Assembly (NCBI GenBank): GCA_964564545.1
Contig: CAZMBP010000074.1
Location: 16,052-80,051 of the forward strand
DNA from: CAJQQY01 sp964564545
Lineage (GTDB): Bacteria; Bacteroidota; Bacteroidia; Chitinophagales; Saprospiraceae
Direction: 5' to 3'
DNA length: 64,000 bases
Shown: one piece after another, positions 1 to 10,027 of the stretch
Layout of the letters: the number at the start of each line of letters is the position of its first letter
Numbering within the stretch: position 1 is the first letter of the stretch
Made by a program: the position numbers and the translations under genes
The notes under the pieces: model-generated
Databases searched by the model: none
The model's input: the letters and a program-made list of their open reading frames with translations, nothing else
Told to the model about the DNA's origin: nothing

Positions 1-1
1 T

Positions 2-1204
2 ATAGAAAATGAGGTTGCGGAGGTTATTCCTTTTATAGATAAAATACTAGATTTCGATAAAAATATCCCCATCATACTTATTTTAAAAAACAATACTACC
101 ACAGATTTAGAAATTTCATTAAAATCTAACGTTTATAATTGTTTTCAAAAAGAAGAATTGACGGAGCATCGTCTCCATTTTTTACTAAAGAATTTAAGCC
201 ATTCCAATCATTTACATAATCAATTGGAAAGCTTAAATGTAAAAATGCACCATGATATTATCAAAAACATGGTGTATAGTTGTCCAAAAATGCAACGAGT
301 AGCTCTACTAATTGACAAGGCTACCTCAACTAATATCAATTGTTATATTTCAGGAGAACAAGGTACAGGCAAAGGAGCCGCAGCCTATCTGATTCATAAT
401 CTCTCTAATAAAAAACCATTTCCCTATATCTATCTAAAATTGAGCAGAATTGAAATGGAAGATTGGGAAAAAGAATTTTTCGGCTTCGAAAACCAACAGA
501 ATCAAATCCTCCAAAAAGGGAAATTAGAATTGGCTCACAAAGGAACTTTATATCTTGAAGATATCCATTTGATGCCTTTGTCTTTTCAGGCTAAATTCTT
601 AAAAGCTATCAAAGTCGGCTATTTTCAACGAATAGATGGAACTGAAAAAATTTCAATCGATGTTCGATTAATCTCCAGCTCTACGGAAAATTTATTGGAA
701 GAAATGGAGGCTGGACATTTTTTAGAAAGTCTTTATTATCGCCTAATGGGATTACCAATCAATATTCCTCCGTTGAAGGATCGAGGTAATGATATAATTT
801 TATTGGCTAATAGTTTTATGAGTCAATTCTCCGAGAAAAATGATTTTCCAAAAAAGTTATTATCAAAAGAAGCGAAACAAAAACTACTCTCCTATTATTT
901 TCCTGGAAATATTCGAGAACTCAAATCTACCATGGAAAGGGCGATGGTCTTAGCTGATGATAGTATTATTTCAGAGAATGATATTGAATTTGAAAAGACA
1001 TCTACTAAAATCAGTTTTTTAGACCCAGAAATGACTTTTGAAGAATACAAATCAAAAATTATTCATCATTTTTTGGATAAATATGATAATGATATTCAAG
1101 TTGTCTCAACAAAATTAGACATGGGCAAATCAACCATTTATCGAATGTTGAAATCTGAAAAAGAAAAAAGCAGTAAAAAAATGAATTGGTTTAATATGTT
1201 TTAA
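2..1204 (+). CDS. NtrC-type AAA+ regulator with Fis-type HTH, 5' partial
   Basis: The frame is open from the first bases of the window, so the N-terminus is missing and 400 residues are visible. The first ~60 residues (PIILILKNN... then NCFQKEEL) look like the end of a receiver-like domain. The AAA+ core follows: Walker A GEQGTGKG near visible residue 118, Walker B-like TLYLEDIH, and the arginine-finger region LYYRLMGLPINIPPLKDRG. The C-terminus (from about MTFEEYKSKII) resembles a Fis-type helix-turn-helix ending in STIYRMLKSEK. The stretch that normally carries the sigma54-contacting GAFTGA loop reads FGFENQQNQ, so that motif is absent. A TTG at 158 could be called as a start but would cut the receiver-like part. 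Family membership is clear; sigma54 dependence and the signal sensed are unknown. A strong terminator follows. Confidence 0.85.
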   Translation: MENEVAEVIPFIDKILDFDKNIPIILILKNNTTTDLEISLKSNVYNCFQKEELTEHRLHFLLKNLSHSNHLHNQLESLNVKMHHDIIKNMVYSCPKMQRVALLIDKATSTNINCYISGEQGTGKGAAAYLIHNLSNKKPFPYIYLKLSRIEMEDWEKEFFGFENQQNQILQKGKLELAHKGTLYLEDIHLMPLSFQAKFLKAIKVGYFQRIDGTEKISIDVRLISSSTENLLEEMEAGHFLESLYYRLMGLPINIPPLKDRGNDIILLANSFMSQFSEKNDFPKKLLSKEAKQKLLSYYFPGNIRELKSTMERAMVLADDSIISENDIEFEKTSTKISFLDPEMTFEEYKSKIIHHFLDKYDNDIQVVSTKLDMGKSTIYRMLKSEKEKSSKKMNWFNMF

Positions 1205-1228
1205 AATATTTATTTCCTCCCTTTTGCC

Positions 1229-1280
1229 AAAAAAAATAGGAGAAATCTTCAATTATACTGAAGATCTCTCCTATTTTTTT
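1229..1280 (+). terminator. Intrinsic terminator after the AAA+ regulator
   Basis: A long hairpin with arms ATAGGAGAAATCTTCA and TGAAGATCTCTCCTAT is followed by TTTTTTT. It sits 25 nt after the stop codon and separates the regulator from the fasciclin gene. Confidence 0.85.
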
Positions 1281-1408
1281 GAGTATCCCTCTCATCTTAA
1301 AAAAGATTTTGTTTAACATTTTTTTGCATTCTTTTAAACAAAACTAAACCTCGTGTGTTCTATCCACATCTGAAAAATTAAAATCAAATCACATTAAAAT
1401 TTAAAAAA

Positions 1409-2359
1409 ATGAAAAAAAATCTTTCGTTTCTAGGATGGACACTTTTATTGGCATTACCATTTTTATTCGTTGCATGTGGCGATGATGATGATGAACCAAC
1501 TCCAATGGTAAATGAACCAATGAGTATTGTTGAAATTGCAAGTGGAGATGCCCAATTCAGTACTTTAGTTGCTGCCTTACAACAAGCAGATTTAGTTTCT
1601 GTTCTTGATGGAAATGGACCTTTTACTGTTTTTGCTCCAACAAATGACGCTTTCACAGCAGCAGGAATTGACTTAACTACCATTTCTGATGCAGCTTTAA
1701 AAGAAGTATTATTATACCATGTTTTAGGTGGTGCTAAAATTACTTCAGGAGACTTAGCAGATGGTCAGACTTATGCATCAACTGCTTCTAACTATGGACC
1801 AAATGATACTCAACTTTCTATTTTAATTGAGAAAGGTAGCAATGGAGTTGTGATCAACGGAACAACTAATGTTTCTACTGCAGATGTAGATGCAACAAAT
1901 GGTGTTATCCACATCGTTGACCAAGTACTTTTACCAATGGATATTGTTGGACATGCAGTAGCAAATAGCAATTTTACATCTTTAGTAGGTGCATTAGGAG
2001 CTGCTGATGCAGGCCTTGTAGATCTTTTACAGACAGATGGTCCGTTCACAGTATTCGCTCCATTAAATAGTGCATTTGCTGCAATTCAATCTACAGTTGA
2101 TGGATTGACAACTGAGCAATTAGCGAAAGTTTTGACATACCATGTTGTTACTCCTGGAAATGTACGATCAACAGATTTAACTAATGGAATGGAGGTGACT
2201 TCAGCAAACGCCTCAGAGAAATTCACAGTAAATATTGATGGATCAGTAACTATTACTGATGCTGCAGGAGGTACTTCTACTGTTATTTTGACAGATGTTC
2301 AAGCTACTAATGGAGTAATTCACGTATTAGATGCTGTAATTATTCCAAGCAACTTATAA
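1409..2359 (+). CDS. Fasciclin (FAS1) two-domain lipoprotein
   Basis: The 316-residue protein begins with a lipoprotein signal whose lipobox ends at Cys23 (FVACGDDDDE); the acidic run after the Cys is common in surface-exposed Bacteroidota lipoproteins. Two FAS1 domains follow, about residues 38-177 and 180-316. Each has the family's GPFTVFAP block, a YHV segment (LLYHVL, LTYHVV) and the closing NGVIH(I/V)(V/L)D block. FAS1 domains are adhesion modules, so a role in cell-surface or matrix adhesion is likely; the ligand is unknown. The gene stands alone between two terminators. The start is the ATG before the basic-hydrophobic signal. Confidence 0.92.
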   Translation: MKKNLSFLGWTLLLALPFLFVACGDDDDEPTPMVNEPMSIVEIASGDAQFSTLVAALQQADLVSVLDGNGPFTVFAPTNDAFTAAGIDLTTISDAALKEVLLYHVLGGAKITSGDLADGQTYASTASNYGPNDTQLSILIEKGSNGVVINGTTNVSTADVDATNGVIHIVDQVLLPMDIVGHAVANSNFTSLVGALGAADAGLVDLLQTDGPFTVFAPLNSAFAAIQSTVDGLTTEQLAKVLTYHVVTPGNVRSTDLTNGMEVTSANASEKFTVNIDGSVTITDAAGGTSTVILTDVQATNGVIHVLDAVIIPSNL

Positions 2360-2390
2360 ATTTCATACTTAAATATAATTCAATTTTGAA

Positions 2391-2428
2391 ATGAGCCATC
2401 CATTAGTTCCGGATGGCTCATTTTTTTT
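2391..2428. terminator. Bidirectional terminator
   Basis: Arms ATGAGCCATCC and GGATGGCTCAT are followed by TTTTTTTT on the + strand. It serves the fasciclin gene; the convergent membrane-protein gene ends inside its T-run at 2427. Confidence 0.85.
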
Positions 2429-3170
2429 ATCCTAAACTCTTTTCTTTTTCCTCTGTCAACTCCTTCCTAGATTTTGTCAATACAATCCACCTTATTACGG
2501 CAATCAACCCCGCAATTATTAATATAAATCCACCGATCAGAACCACAGCTCCAAGAGCTTCATTTCCTGAACATGAAAGATTGCATGATAAAGCTAGGAC
2601 TAATATCCCCAATCCGATGGCCAATAAAACTGAAAAAAATATCGCTAAAAATTTTCCAAAATCAGTCATCCCGCTTTCTGTTCTTTTAAGTTTTCGAACC
2701 TTACTTCTAATTCTTTTGCGAAGTTTTTTCTTAACCTTTCTAATAAGTTTTCGATCATTTATTTTTTCAATTCTAGTATCCTTACCATCTTTTTTTATGT
2801 CGAGTGCAACTTGCTGCACAGAAAAATTTGATGGATTATTTTGTAGGGAAAAAGCATTTTTCGTTGACTGATTTCCTATAAAAACCATAAATATTAACGT
2901 ACACACCATTCCAACTAGTTGCCATTGTTTTTCTCGAAAAAAGGTTTTTTTAAAAATTCCTTTTTTTACATGTTTCATGGGATAAAAAGCATAAGCCGTT
3001 AATATCAATATTGCAACAACATAAAGTAGTACCGATGGTAAAATTATTTTTTCTGTAAAAAGCAACGCACCTATATAGAAATAATAGTAGGATAAAATAA
3101 TGTGTAATATTATTGTTATGACTAATGCTTTTGCTCTGTTATTTTTTGCCCAAAAAGATAAATTCCTCAT
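2427..3170 (-). CDS. Five-helix membrane protein of unknown function
   Basis: The 247-residue protein has hydrophobic helices at roughly residues 15-35, 42-62, 85-102, 172-192 and 205-228. Between helices 3 and 4 lies a strongly basic linker (KKKLRKRIRSKVRKLKR), and a paired-cysteine segment (LSCNLSCSGNE) precedes helix 5. I recognise no enzyme motif. The basic linker is probably cytoplasmic (positive-inside rule). The gene is a single unit convergent with the fasciclin gene, with a shared terminator. It could be a small-lineage conserved protein; no function is proposed. Confidence 0.7.
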   Translation of the reverse strand: MRNLSFWAKNNRAKALVITIILHIILSYYYFYIGALLFTEKIILPSVLLYVVAILILTAYAFYPMKHVKKGIFKKTFFREKQWQLVGMVCTLIFMVFIGNQSTKNAFSLQNNPSNFSVQQVALDIKKDGKDTRIEKINDRKLIRKVKKKLRKRIRSKVRKLKRTESGMTDFGKFLAIFFSVLLAIGLGILVLALSCNLSCSGNEALGAVVLIGGFILIIAGLIAVIRWIVLTKSRKELTEEKEKSLG

Positions 3171-3293
3171 GCCTTGATTTTTTTAACGTGAAAATTTAAA
3201 AACATAAACTTCCTGAAAATACCACATGATTTCTAATCGATTTTCACAAAAAACAAATATCATTTTATTGAATATAACTTGAGAGTGTTTTTT

Positions 3294-3334
3294 TATAAAA
3301 AAATCCTTTTAGATTTTTAGTCTAAAAGGATTTT
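3294..3334 (-). terminator. Terminator of the giant secreted protein gene
   Basis: Perfect 13-nt arms (AAATCCTTTTAGA and its complement) with a 7-nt loop. On the minus strand the stem runs into a T-rich tail. It lies just beyond the stop codon at 3358. Confidence 0.85.
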
Positions 3335-3357
3335 CTCTACTATTTGCCAGAGCAACC

Positions 3358-6300
3358 TTAACGAATCAAGGTTACATCGCCTACAAATTGTTCATCTCCC
3401 TCTGGGCAAGTTACTCTGATTACATAAACGTAAACATCTGAAACACCAGGTTTTCCATCGACAGATCCATCCCATTGAGCGTTACTTCCTGAGGCTTCAA
3501 AAACTTTTTCGCCCCATCGATCAAAAATTTTCATAGAGCTAACTACCTCTACTCCTTCGCCAATTACTGCTTCAAATTTATCATTCAATCCATCTCCATC
3601 TGGTGTAAATGCATTTGGAATTTGAACTTTATCTGCTTGACATGGGAATGTTAAAACGATAAATGCAGTTGAAATACATCCATTCAAATCAGTAACCGTT
3701 ACCGAGTATGTTGTATTATTTTCGATTGGAGTTACTGTTGGGTTTTCGCAATCGTCACAACTTAAAGTTTCTGTGTTTTCCCATTCAATGGAATCTACAT
3801 TTGAAGGAAGATTTGTGATTTGTAAATCAACACTTTCTCCTACAGCAACTATGGTGCTTGGTGAAGCAGTAATGCCTATTTCAAAATCGGAACCTGAAGC
3901 AACTGAGACTTGCGCTTCATATTCACAGAATCCATCTGTCAAATAAATGGTGTAAGCGCCAGGTGAAACATTTTCAAATATTGGACTACTTTGGAAATTT
4001 ATATCATCCAAACTATAAGTCCACTCTGCTCCAATTGGATCTAAAATTTCTATTCTTCCATTATTTTCTCCTACACAAATTTCTCCCAAAACATCAGCGA
4101 TAACATCGAAGTCATCATCCTCCGGAATTGTTGTAGTCCCTACAATAGTACAATCATTTCCATCGGTGATCGTCACATTATAATTACCTCCCGATTGATT
4201 ACTAATCGTAGGAGTATTTCCTACACCCGGAACATCCCAATTATAGGTAAATGGAGTTTGTCCTGAGTTAATAATTACTGATGCTGATCCGTTATCGGCA
4301 CCTGGACAGGCTGGTGTAATATTGAAATCAAAATCTGTTTCTGGAAAGTTTTGTAAGGTAATTATATGCGTAGAGTCACATCCATTGGAAGCAATTAAAT
4401 CTTGCGTATAAGTTCCTGGAGTCGATACTACTTGTCCATCAATAATAATACTTCCTCCGACACAAACAGAAAAATCTTCTTGCGTTTGATAAGAGGTAGT
4501 TTGAGTCAAAACAGTATCCAAACTATAACATCCATCATCAGTCCATGCAATTAATATATATTGAAAATCTCCTGGAGGGCAGGCTGTTACCGTTTTACAA
4601 GTATCGCAATCCAAGTAATCTGAAGGTTGCCATTCATAGTGATCAAAAAAGTTTCCTTGAACTGTAAATGTCACACAAGTAGGTGGACAAAAAGTAGCCA
4701 CCTGTGGTTCAACTGTTGCAATCGTAGATCCTATTCGAGTAATCTCAATCGTATCACTTTGGAGATTTCCACAAGAGTCGAGAACATCCACCCAATATTT
4801 TCCCTCTCCAAAAACAGTATAAGTGCTATCCATCCACCCATCTTGCCACTCATAACTAATGAATCCACTTCCTGCATTTAATTCAACTACTCCATTATCA
4901 CAAATAGTAATATCTGGTCCAAGATCGAGTTCCATTGGTGGATTTCCAATCAAAATAAAACTATCAATATTATTAGTGTAGTCACACTCGGCAATGGAAG
5001 TTACTGGGAAATCCGAAGACAAATCATATGGCCCAGGCAACGAAGCATCATCATTGACGACTATATAGATCGTCTGATTATATTGTGGTGTGATAAAGAA
5101 CCCAAGTGTTAGACATGTATCTGGATCTATATTTTGCCCTAATTCTACCGTAGTCAAAACAGTTGCATTGGTCGAAGTTGGATCGCTATCGTAAAAAGTA
5201 ATTGGCATTTCATTACTCAATCTCAAATCACCTTCATTGCAAATTTCCAACTGAACATAAAAACTATCAATGCCACATCCGAAGCTATCGACACTCACGG
5301 TAGCATCTGGAATTGGAAATTGTGGGTTAGCATACTGAGTCAAGAAATTATTTAAAACAATACTATCACCTACCACATGATGTTCTTGTTGATTGATTGG
5401 AATACTTAGATCATCATTAATATTCACATTAAAATAGTTATGCTGATTCCAAACTGAGCGAGTCGAAACCCAAGGTACGTTCAATGAACCATAAGCTCTA
5501 AGTTCACCGACACAACTACATAATAATTCTGTTTCACCATCAGCATCGACGTCAACGACAACTGGATATTCTACTCTCGTCAACGAAGAACAAAATTCAG
5601 AAGCCAATTCAGCTCCTGTCGCTCCATCCAATATTCGAAGATTAGTTTGATCTCGATAAACCACTTCATATTGTCCATCATTATTAAAATCAAAAACAGT
5701 ACTTCCTGTTTGCCCTGAACCATCGTTAGTCACAAGAGTCCAAAGTGTATTCAGACCAGTTCCTCCATCCCATTCATAAACGGTATAAAGAGATTTATTA
5801 CAAACTCCAAATTCTACTTGTCCATCTCCATCAAAATCTGCAATATTCGCTTGAGAAATTTCTCCATCACCTGTGGAAATATTATTGACATTGACGAGGT
5901 AAGTTGGCGTTTGAATATCCCAAATTTGGATGCCCGCAACCGAAGCATTACCTGCATCATTGGAAGTAACTATTGCATCTAAATCTCCATCATTATCGAT
6001 ATCAGCAATACTTGTTCGACCATCTTTTCCACTTGGCATTTCCACTTCGATATTTACTGAACTATTTGATGGAAGTACAGGATCGATATCAACTGAATAA
6101 ACTGCCGTTCCGGCAACGATTTCTAAACCTTCGCAATTTGTACAAAAATCATCTGGCAAAACATCAACGGCAACTGAATAAGAAACAGCTCGGTTATGCA
6201 TTTCTCCAATTCCATTTTGATCTTGAATACCTCGTCGATTATTAGCTCCTCCTTCTGTGATTAACGTTCCATCCAATCCATTAAAAATCTGATTTCCAAC

Positions 6301-9300
6301 ATAAATTTCCGCAATTCCATTTCCATCAAAATCTGCTGCACTTGCTGTATTTGCATCCTCAATATTATCGTAACCTGCAACAGCATTCGACATCCATTTC
6401 TCTACATAAGTGGTTCCATCAAATTCATAGCAAACTATTCGTCGACGAACATCACCTGTAATTATTCCACTTCCTGCATAATTCTGATTAGCAAAATTAT
6501 CACTTGCTTGGAAAAATATTTCTACCATTCCATTGCCATCTAAATCTGCAATAGAAGGTCCACTATTAATATATCGAAATGCAGGTGTGGTAATTACCGT
6601 TTCAATATTTCCACTTGCTCCATCGACAACAATGATATTTGGCCAAGGAGATCCACCTCCACCGGTACATGGTTTTCCTAAAATTTCAGGAACTCCATCA
6701 CCATCAACGTCGCCCGTAATTGGAGTGTTATAACCACACCAACTTTGAGAAGAATTTTGAGTTGTCCATTCTAATTCCAATTCAAAATCAGAAATTCCTC
6801 CTGTGTATTCACAATCAATTGGACAATCTGCGTAGTAAAAATCTTCACATAAATTATCTCCACAACAATCAGGGTCGTAGCAATCAACTAAACCATCACC
6901 ATCATCATCAATTCCATTATCGCAGATTTCAGCGCAAAGGCTAATGCAAAAAGTATTGTTGTCTAAAGAATTTTGAACTACCGAAACAGTATTGTCAGAA
7001 AGCGTAGTTGGATTAGAATATTCAGTTAAAGTTCGATCATAACTTACAGGGTTAGCAACATCTGAAACCGTAACATTCAAATCTGTTACGAGCGAACAAT
7101 CTGAGGAAATATTTCCGTTCCAATCCGTTTTAATTAAAAACATGTCTTGATCCCCATTTCCAAAACTTGTCGTTATTGCTGTTACATAAATAAAGCTATC
7201 TTTTTCAATCATACCACTATGCCCTAATCCTCTCACCAACTCGGTTCCACCTCCAGAGTAAGATTTTGCCCACATCACATCTCCTAATTTATCCGTTTTC
7301 ACTAAAAAAATTCGTTGAGGAGCTGCCCTTTCTTGACCAAGAATGAGAAAGCCATCAGAAACACTTCTTAAGGTTTTTACAAAAACATTAGTATAGTTTT
7401 GGAAGCTATATTTTTTCACAAAATCAATATTACCACCAATATCACTCCTCCCTAAAAACATATTCGTATTCGTTGTACTGCTTCCATTATCATCTCCATA
7501 CATGATCGAATAAATATTATCATTTTCTATAACCATTCCTGGTGAATATAATCTTGCAGATGAAGCTGATGCTACAAAATTCAATTTAGACCATTCTTCT
7601 GTTCCGTTCAAACTAAATTTGGACAAAGCTGGGCGCATGGACGAAGATCCTCCTCCATCAGTATATCTTCCAGTTGTGTATAATGATCCATTATGAACCA
7701 CCCCCAATTGAATATCATCCGATGCTGAATCTAAATTGAAATTCTTTTGAATATCTCCAGTAATGTTTCCGTTAAATTTGTTTATCTCTAAAAATCCAAA
7801 ATCATCACCTGCTCCAGGTAATAGATTATTTTGGGTAGAAGTTATGAATAGATAATCTCCTCCAATCACCGGTTCTAAGATTTGAAATCCTTTTAGTCCT
7901 ATATTACTAGGTGCTTCTTTTGACCACAGCATATTATCGTTTAGAAAGTCATACTTAAAAATGAATCCTACAAATGCAGCTCCTGAGTTGGGATTACCTG
8001 CTCCGGCTCCAATTAAATTATTATCGCTATCTAATAGTAAGCTTTGTATCTGATCATTATTATTTGTGAATTTAAAAGTTCTCATCCATTGAGTTTCTCC
8101 ATTTGGTGTCATTTTCATAATCAACACACTATCCTCCCTAATTCCTGTTACAAAAAAATCACCATCATTACTTTCTATAATTTGACGTGCCTGTTCATCT
8201 GTTCCACTCTCCCCAACTCTTCGAATAAATGTAGGACTACAATCTTCTGCAGTTTCAGAAACTACCACAGTCGTACAAGAAGTGTCAGCACACAATGGAT
8301 TGGAACCCGCCAAACAGATTTCAAAAATTCCAGAAACTGAAAAACTTTGTGTGTAATCTTGATTCGTAGATTGTGAAACCCCATTAACAAACCACTCGAA
8401 ACTATTTCCATTAGAGCTAACATTCGTAAAATTTACCGTTTCGTTTACACCGATTGGAGAAGGATTATCTAAAATAAAATTCGAAACAACAGGACATACA
8501 ACAGTTATTTCCATTGAAAAACTTTGAATACAAACTGGATCAATTGAATTCGTCGTCGTCAAGGTAATTATAAAAGTCCCTAACGAGTTAAACTGATAAG
8601 TAGCATCTGTCATATTAGAAAAAACTGCTCCGTCAACATCCCATTCTGATCCATCAAAATTTACAGAAGTGTTCGTAAAATTAATCGTCCCTCCAATATC
8701 AACCGTCATTGTACTTGCCGTAAAATCAGCTGTTATCCCAACAGGACATGGATCTAAACAAGCAACTGATCCCAACAAACTTTGTCGAATATTTTGAATT
8801 GAAAAAACCATCCGCTCTGTCTGCCCAGCAGTAAATGCCGAGTAACAAATCAAATCCCCATAGTCCATATAATTTTCAATCATGTCATCTTCATCAGTTG
8901 TAAATGGATTGTTAGGATCACTTGCATTCACATCTGTCGAACAAGAATTTTGATGAAAATCACAAGGTGCTGCCACGGTAGTTTGATCTGGAGGTGTATC
9001 ACAAACTCGGTCTCCATCTGCCAAACAATCATCATTCGGACAACCTCCTTGGAAAGTATGATACAATCCTAAGTAATGACCCATTTCATGAACATGCACC
9101 GCTGAGTTAGATTGAGTATCCCCAAATCTTTGAGCTTCCACAACTAGACCATCTTCTGGTTGACCATGCGAAGTTGGGAAATAAGCATAGCCTGCTACCC
9201 CACTTCCAAAACTCGAACTATTGATTTCTTTGACCACCCAAATATTTATATATCGCAATGGATCCCATCGGTTCAAATCTTTCAAAGCAATATCTTCTGT

Positions 9301-9807
9301 TTCCAAAACCATATCCGTCAAAGCTGAAACGTCTCGCGTAATTCCATCGGTAGGGTTTCCATCAGGATCTTGAATAGCTAAGCAAAATTCAATTTGAGTA
9401 TTGACACCTGTTCCTTGATCATAGTAACCAACATTTTCAAAAGCATCATTTAAATCTTGAATCGCTTGAAAAATTTGTGCATCAGAAATATTTTCTGCGC
9501 CATTTTGATGTACGATGTGAACGACAACGGGAAGCGTATAATCTGCCAAAAATTCTGCATTTGAACTATTACCATTTTGGTGGTTATACAAATCTTTTTC
9601 AAAGGCAATATGCTTAGCTTGATAAATTGGGTCTTCCAATTTTTGTTGAAGCAGAGCGTCATGAGCACAATATTCAGAAAGCGTATCATTAGAATTTGAA
9701 AGTTCCGTGGTAGTTGGATTTGTCCAATCTATCGCTAAAGTTGCTAATCCTAAAAATACTGTTGTGTAAGTAAAAGTGCTAAGGAGGTTTTTTAGTAAGA
9801 AATTCAT
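3358..9807 (-). CDS. Giant secreted M43-type metalloprotease/adhesin, T9SS type B substrate
   Basis: The protein has 2149 residues. A hydrophobic N-terminal segment (about 10-26) is a likely signal. A pappalysin-like M43 domain (about 65-355) carries the zinc motif HEMGHYLGLYH near residue 240 and a Met-turn MDYGD. Two PKD-type domains (355-520) follow, then a propeller-like region (about 525-960), a CDNGIDDDGDGLVDC Asp-rich motif (about 970), VCBS/FG-GAP repeats (DVDGDGVPEI, DLDGNGMVEI and others; about 1010-1475), a CARDB-like domain (about 1500-1625), and SprB-like repeats (about 1825-1990). The last ~90 residues are a type B (gliding-motility C-terminal) sorting domain: PNAFTPDGDGLND, MKIFDRWGEKVFE, WDG and GVYVY-like DVYVYVI. 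It is expected to be exported by type IX secretion and held at or released from the surface. The substrate is unknown. It is a single transcription unit. Confidence 0.92.
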   Translation of the reverse strand: MNFLLKNLLSTFTYTTVFLGLATLAIDWTNPTTTELSNSNDTLSEYCAHDALLQQKLEDPIYQAKHIAFEKDLYNHQNGNSSNAEFLADYTLPVVVHIVHQNGAENISDAQIFQAIQDLNDAFENVGYYDQGTGVNTQIEFCLAIQDPDGNPTDGITRDVSALTDMVLETEDIALKDLNRWDPLRYINIWVVKEINSSSFGSGVAGYAYFPTSHGQPEDGLVVEAQRFGDTQSNSAVHVHEMGHYLGLYHTFQGGCPNDDCLADGDRVCDTPPDQTTVAAPCDFHQNSCSTDVNASDPNNPFTTDEDDMIENYMDYGDLICYSAFTAGQTERMVFSIQNIRQSLLGSVACLDPCPVGITADFTASTMTVDIGGTINFTNTSVNFDGSEWDVDGAVFSNMTDATYQFNSLGTFIITLTTTNSIDPVCIQSFSMEITVVCPVVSNFILDNPSPIGVNETVNFTNVSSNGNSFEWFVNGVSQSTNQDYTQSFSVSGIFEICLAGSNPLCADTSCTTVVVSETAEDCSPTFIRRVGESGTDEQARQIIESNDGDFFVTGIREDSVLIMKMTPNGETQWMRTFKFTNNNDQIQSLLLDSDNNLIGAGAGNPNSGAAFVGFIFKYDFLNDNMLWSKEAPSNIGLKGFQILEPVIGGDYLFITSTQNNLLPGAGDDFGFLEINKFNGNITGDIQKNFNLDSASDDIQLGVVHNGSLYTTGRYTDGGGSSSMRPALSKFSLNGTEEWSKLNFVASASSARLYSPGMVIENDNIYSIMYGDDNGSSTTNTNMFLGRSDIGGNIDFVKKYSFQNYTNVFVKTLRSVSDGFLILGQERAAPQRIFLVKTDKLGDVMWAKSYSGGGTELVRGLGHSGMIEKDSFIYVTAITTSFGNGDQDMFLIKTDWNGNISSDCSLVTDLNVTVSDVANPVSYDRTLTEYSNPTTLSDNTVSVVQNSLDNNTFCISLCAEICDNGIDDDGDGLVDCYDPDCCGDNLCEDFYYADCPIDCEYTGGISDFELELEWTTQNSSQSWCGYNTPITGDVDGDGVPEILGKPCTGGGGSPWPNIIVVDGASGNIETVITTPAFRYINSGPSIADLDGNGMVEIFFQASDNFANQNYAGSGIITGDVRRRIVCYEFDGTTYVEKWMSNAVAGYDNIEDANTASAADFDGNGIAEIYVGNQIFNGLDGTLITEGGANNRRGIQDQNGIGEMHNRAVSYSVAVDVLPDDFCTNCEGLEIVAGTAVYSVDIDPVLPSNSSVNIEVEMPSGKDGRTSIADIDNDGDLDAIVTSNDAGNASVAGIQIWDIQTPTYLVNVNNISTGDGEISQANIADFDGDGQVEFGVCNKSLYTVYEWDGGTGLNTLWTLVTNDGSGQTGSTVFDFNNDGQYEVVYRDQTNLRILDGATGAELASEFCSSLTRVEYPVVVDVDADGETELLCSCVGELRAYGSLNVPWVSTRSVWNQHNYFNVNINDDLSIPINQQEHHVVGDSIVLNNFLTQYANPQFPIPDATVSVDSFGCGIDSFYVQLEICNEGDLRLSNEMPITFYDSDPTSTNATVLTTVELGQNIDPDTCLTLGFFITPQYNQTIYIVVNDDASLPGPYDLSSDFPVTSIAECDYTNNIDSFILIGNPPMELDLGPDITICDNGVVELNAGSGFISYEWQDGWMDSTYTVFGEGKYWVDVLDSCGNLQSDTIEITRIGSTIATVEPQVATFCPPTCVTFTVQGNFFDHYEWQPSDYLDCDTCKTVTACPPGDFQYILIAWTDDGCYSLDTVLTQTTSYQTQEDFSVCVGGSIIIDGQVVSTPGTYTQDLIASNGCDSTHIITLQNFPETDFDFNITPACPGADNGSASVIINSGQTPFTYNWDVPGVGNTPTISNQSGGNYNVTITDGNDCTIVGTTTIPEDDDFDVIADVLGEICVGENNGRIEILDPIGAEWTYSLDDINFQSSPIFENVSPGAYTIYLTDGFCEYEAQVSVASGSDFEIGITASPSTIVAVGESVDLQITNLPSNVDSIEWENTETLSCDDCENPTVTPIENNTTYSVTVTDLNGCISTAFIVLTFPCQADKVQIPNAFTPDGDGLNDKFEAVIGEGVEVVSSMKIFDRWGEKVFEASGSNAQWDGSVDGKPGVSDVYVYVIRVTCPEGDEQFVGDVTLIR

Positions 9808-9943
9808 TTTGAAAGAGTGTTTTGTTTTGTAAGGAAAAAGGGAATTGTTTTATTGGCTAAAGTACATCTTCTTTTAGAAGATAGAATGAAAAGCAGAAAC
9901 GATGCATATTATTTTGCAAAAGATTTGACAAAAGGATGGTACC

Positions 9944-10026
9944 ACGTGGTGGTCTGCTTTAGCTGACCTAGAAGAAATAACATTATGGGGAATATTTTTT
10001 AGGTCAGTTAAAGCAGACCACCACGT
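9944..10026. repeat. Long inverted repeat (26-nt arms)
   Basis: Arms 9944-9969 and 10001-10026 pair over 26 nt with one mismatch; each contains GTGGTCTGCTTTA and GACCT, and the loop is 31 nt. The right arm ends one base before the minus-strand stop codon at 10028-10030. It may end transcription of that gene but has no T-run, so it looks more like a dispersed palindromic element. The rest of the 9808-10027 gap shows nothing else. Confidence 0.7.
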
Positions 10027-10027
10027 A

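Noticed and set aside
158..160. TTG start for the AAA+ regulator
   Set aside because: The same frame is open and protein-like to the window edge, so the gene is truncated and not begun here.
2413..2871. A plus-strand 152-residue frame
   Set aside because: It is antisense to the five-helix membrane protein, begins inside the terminator and lacks family features.
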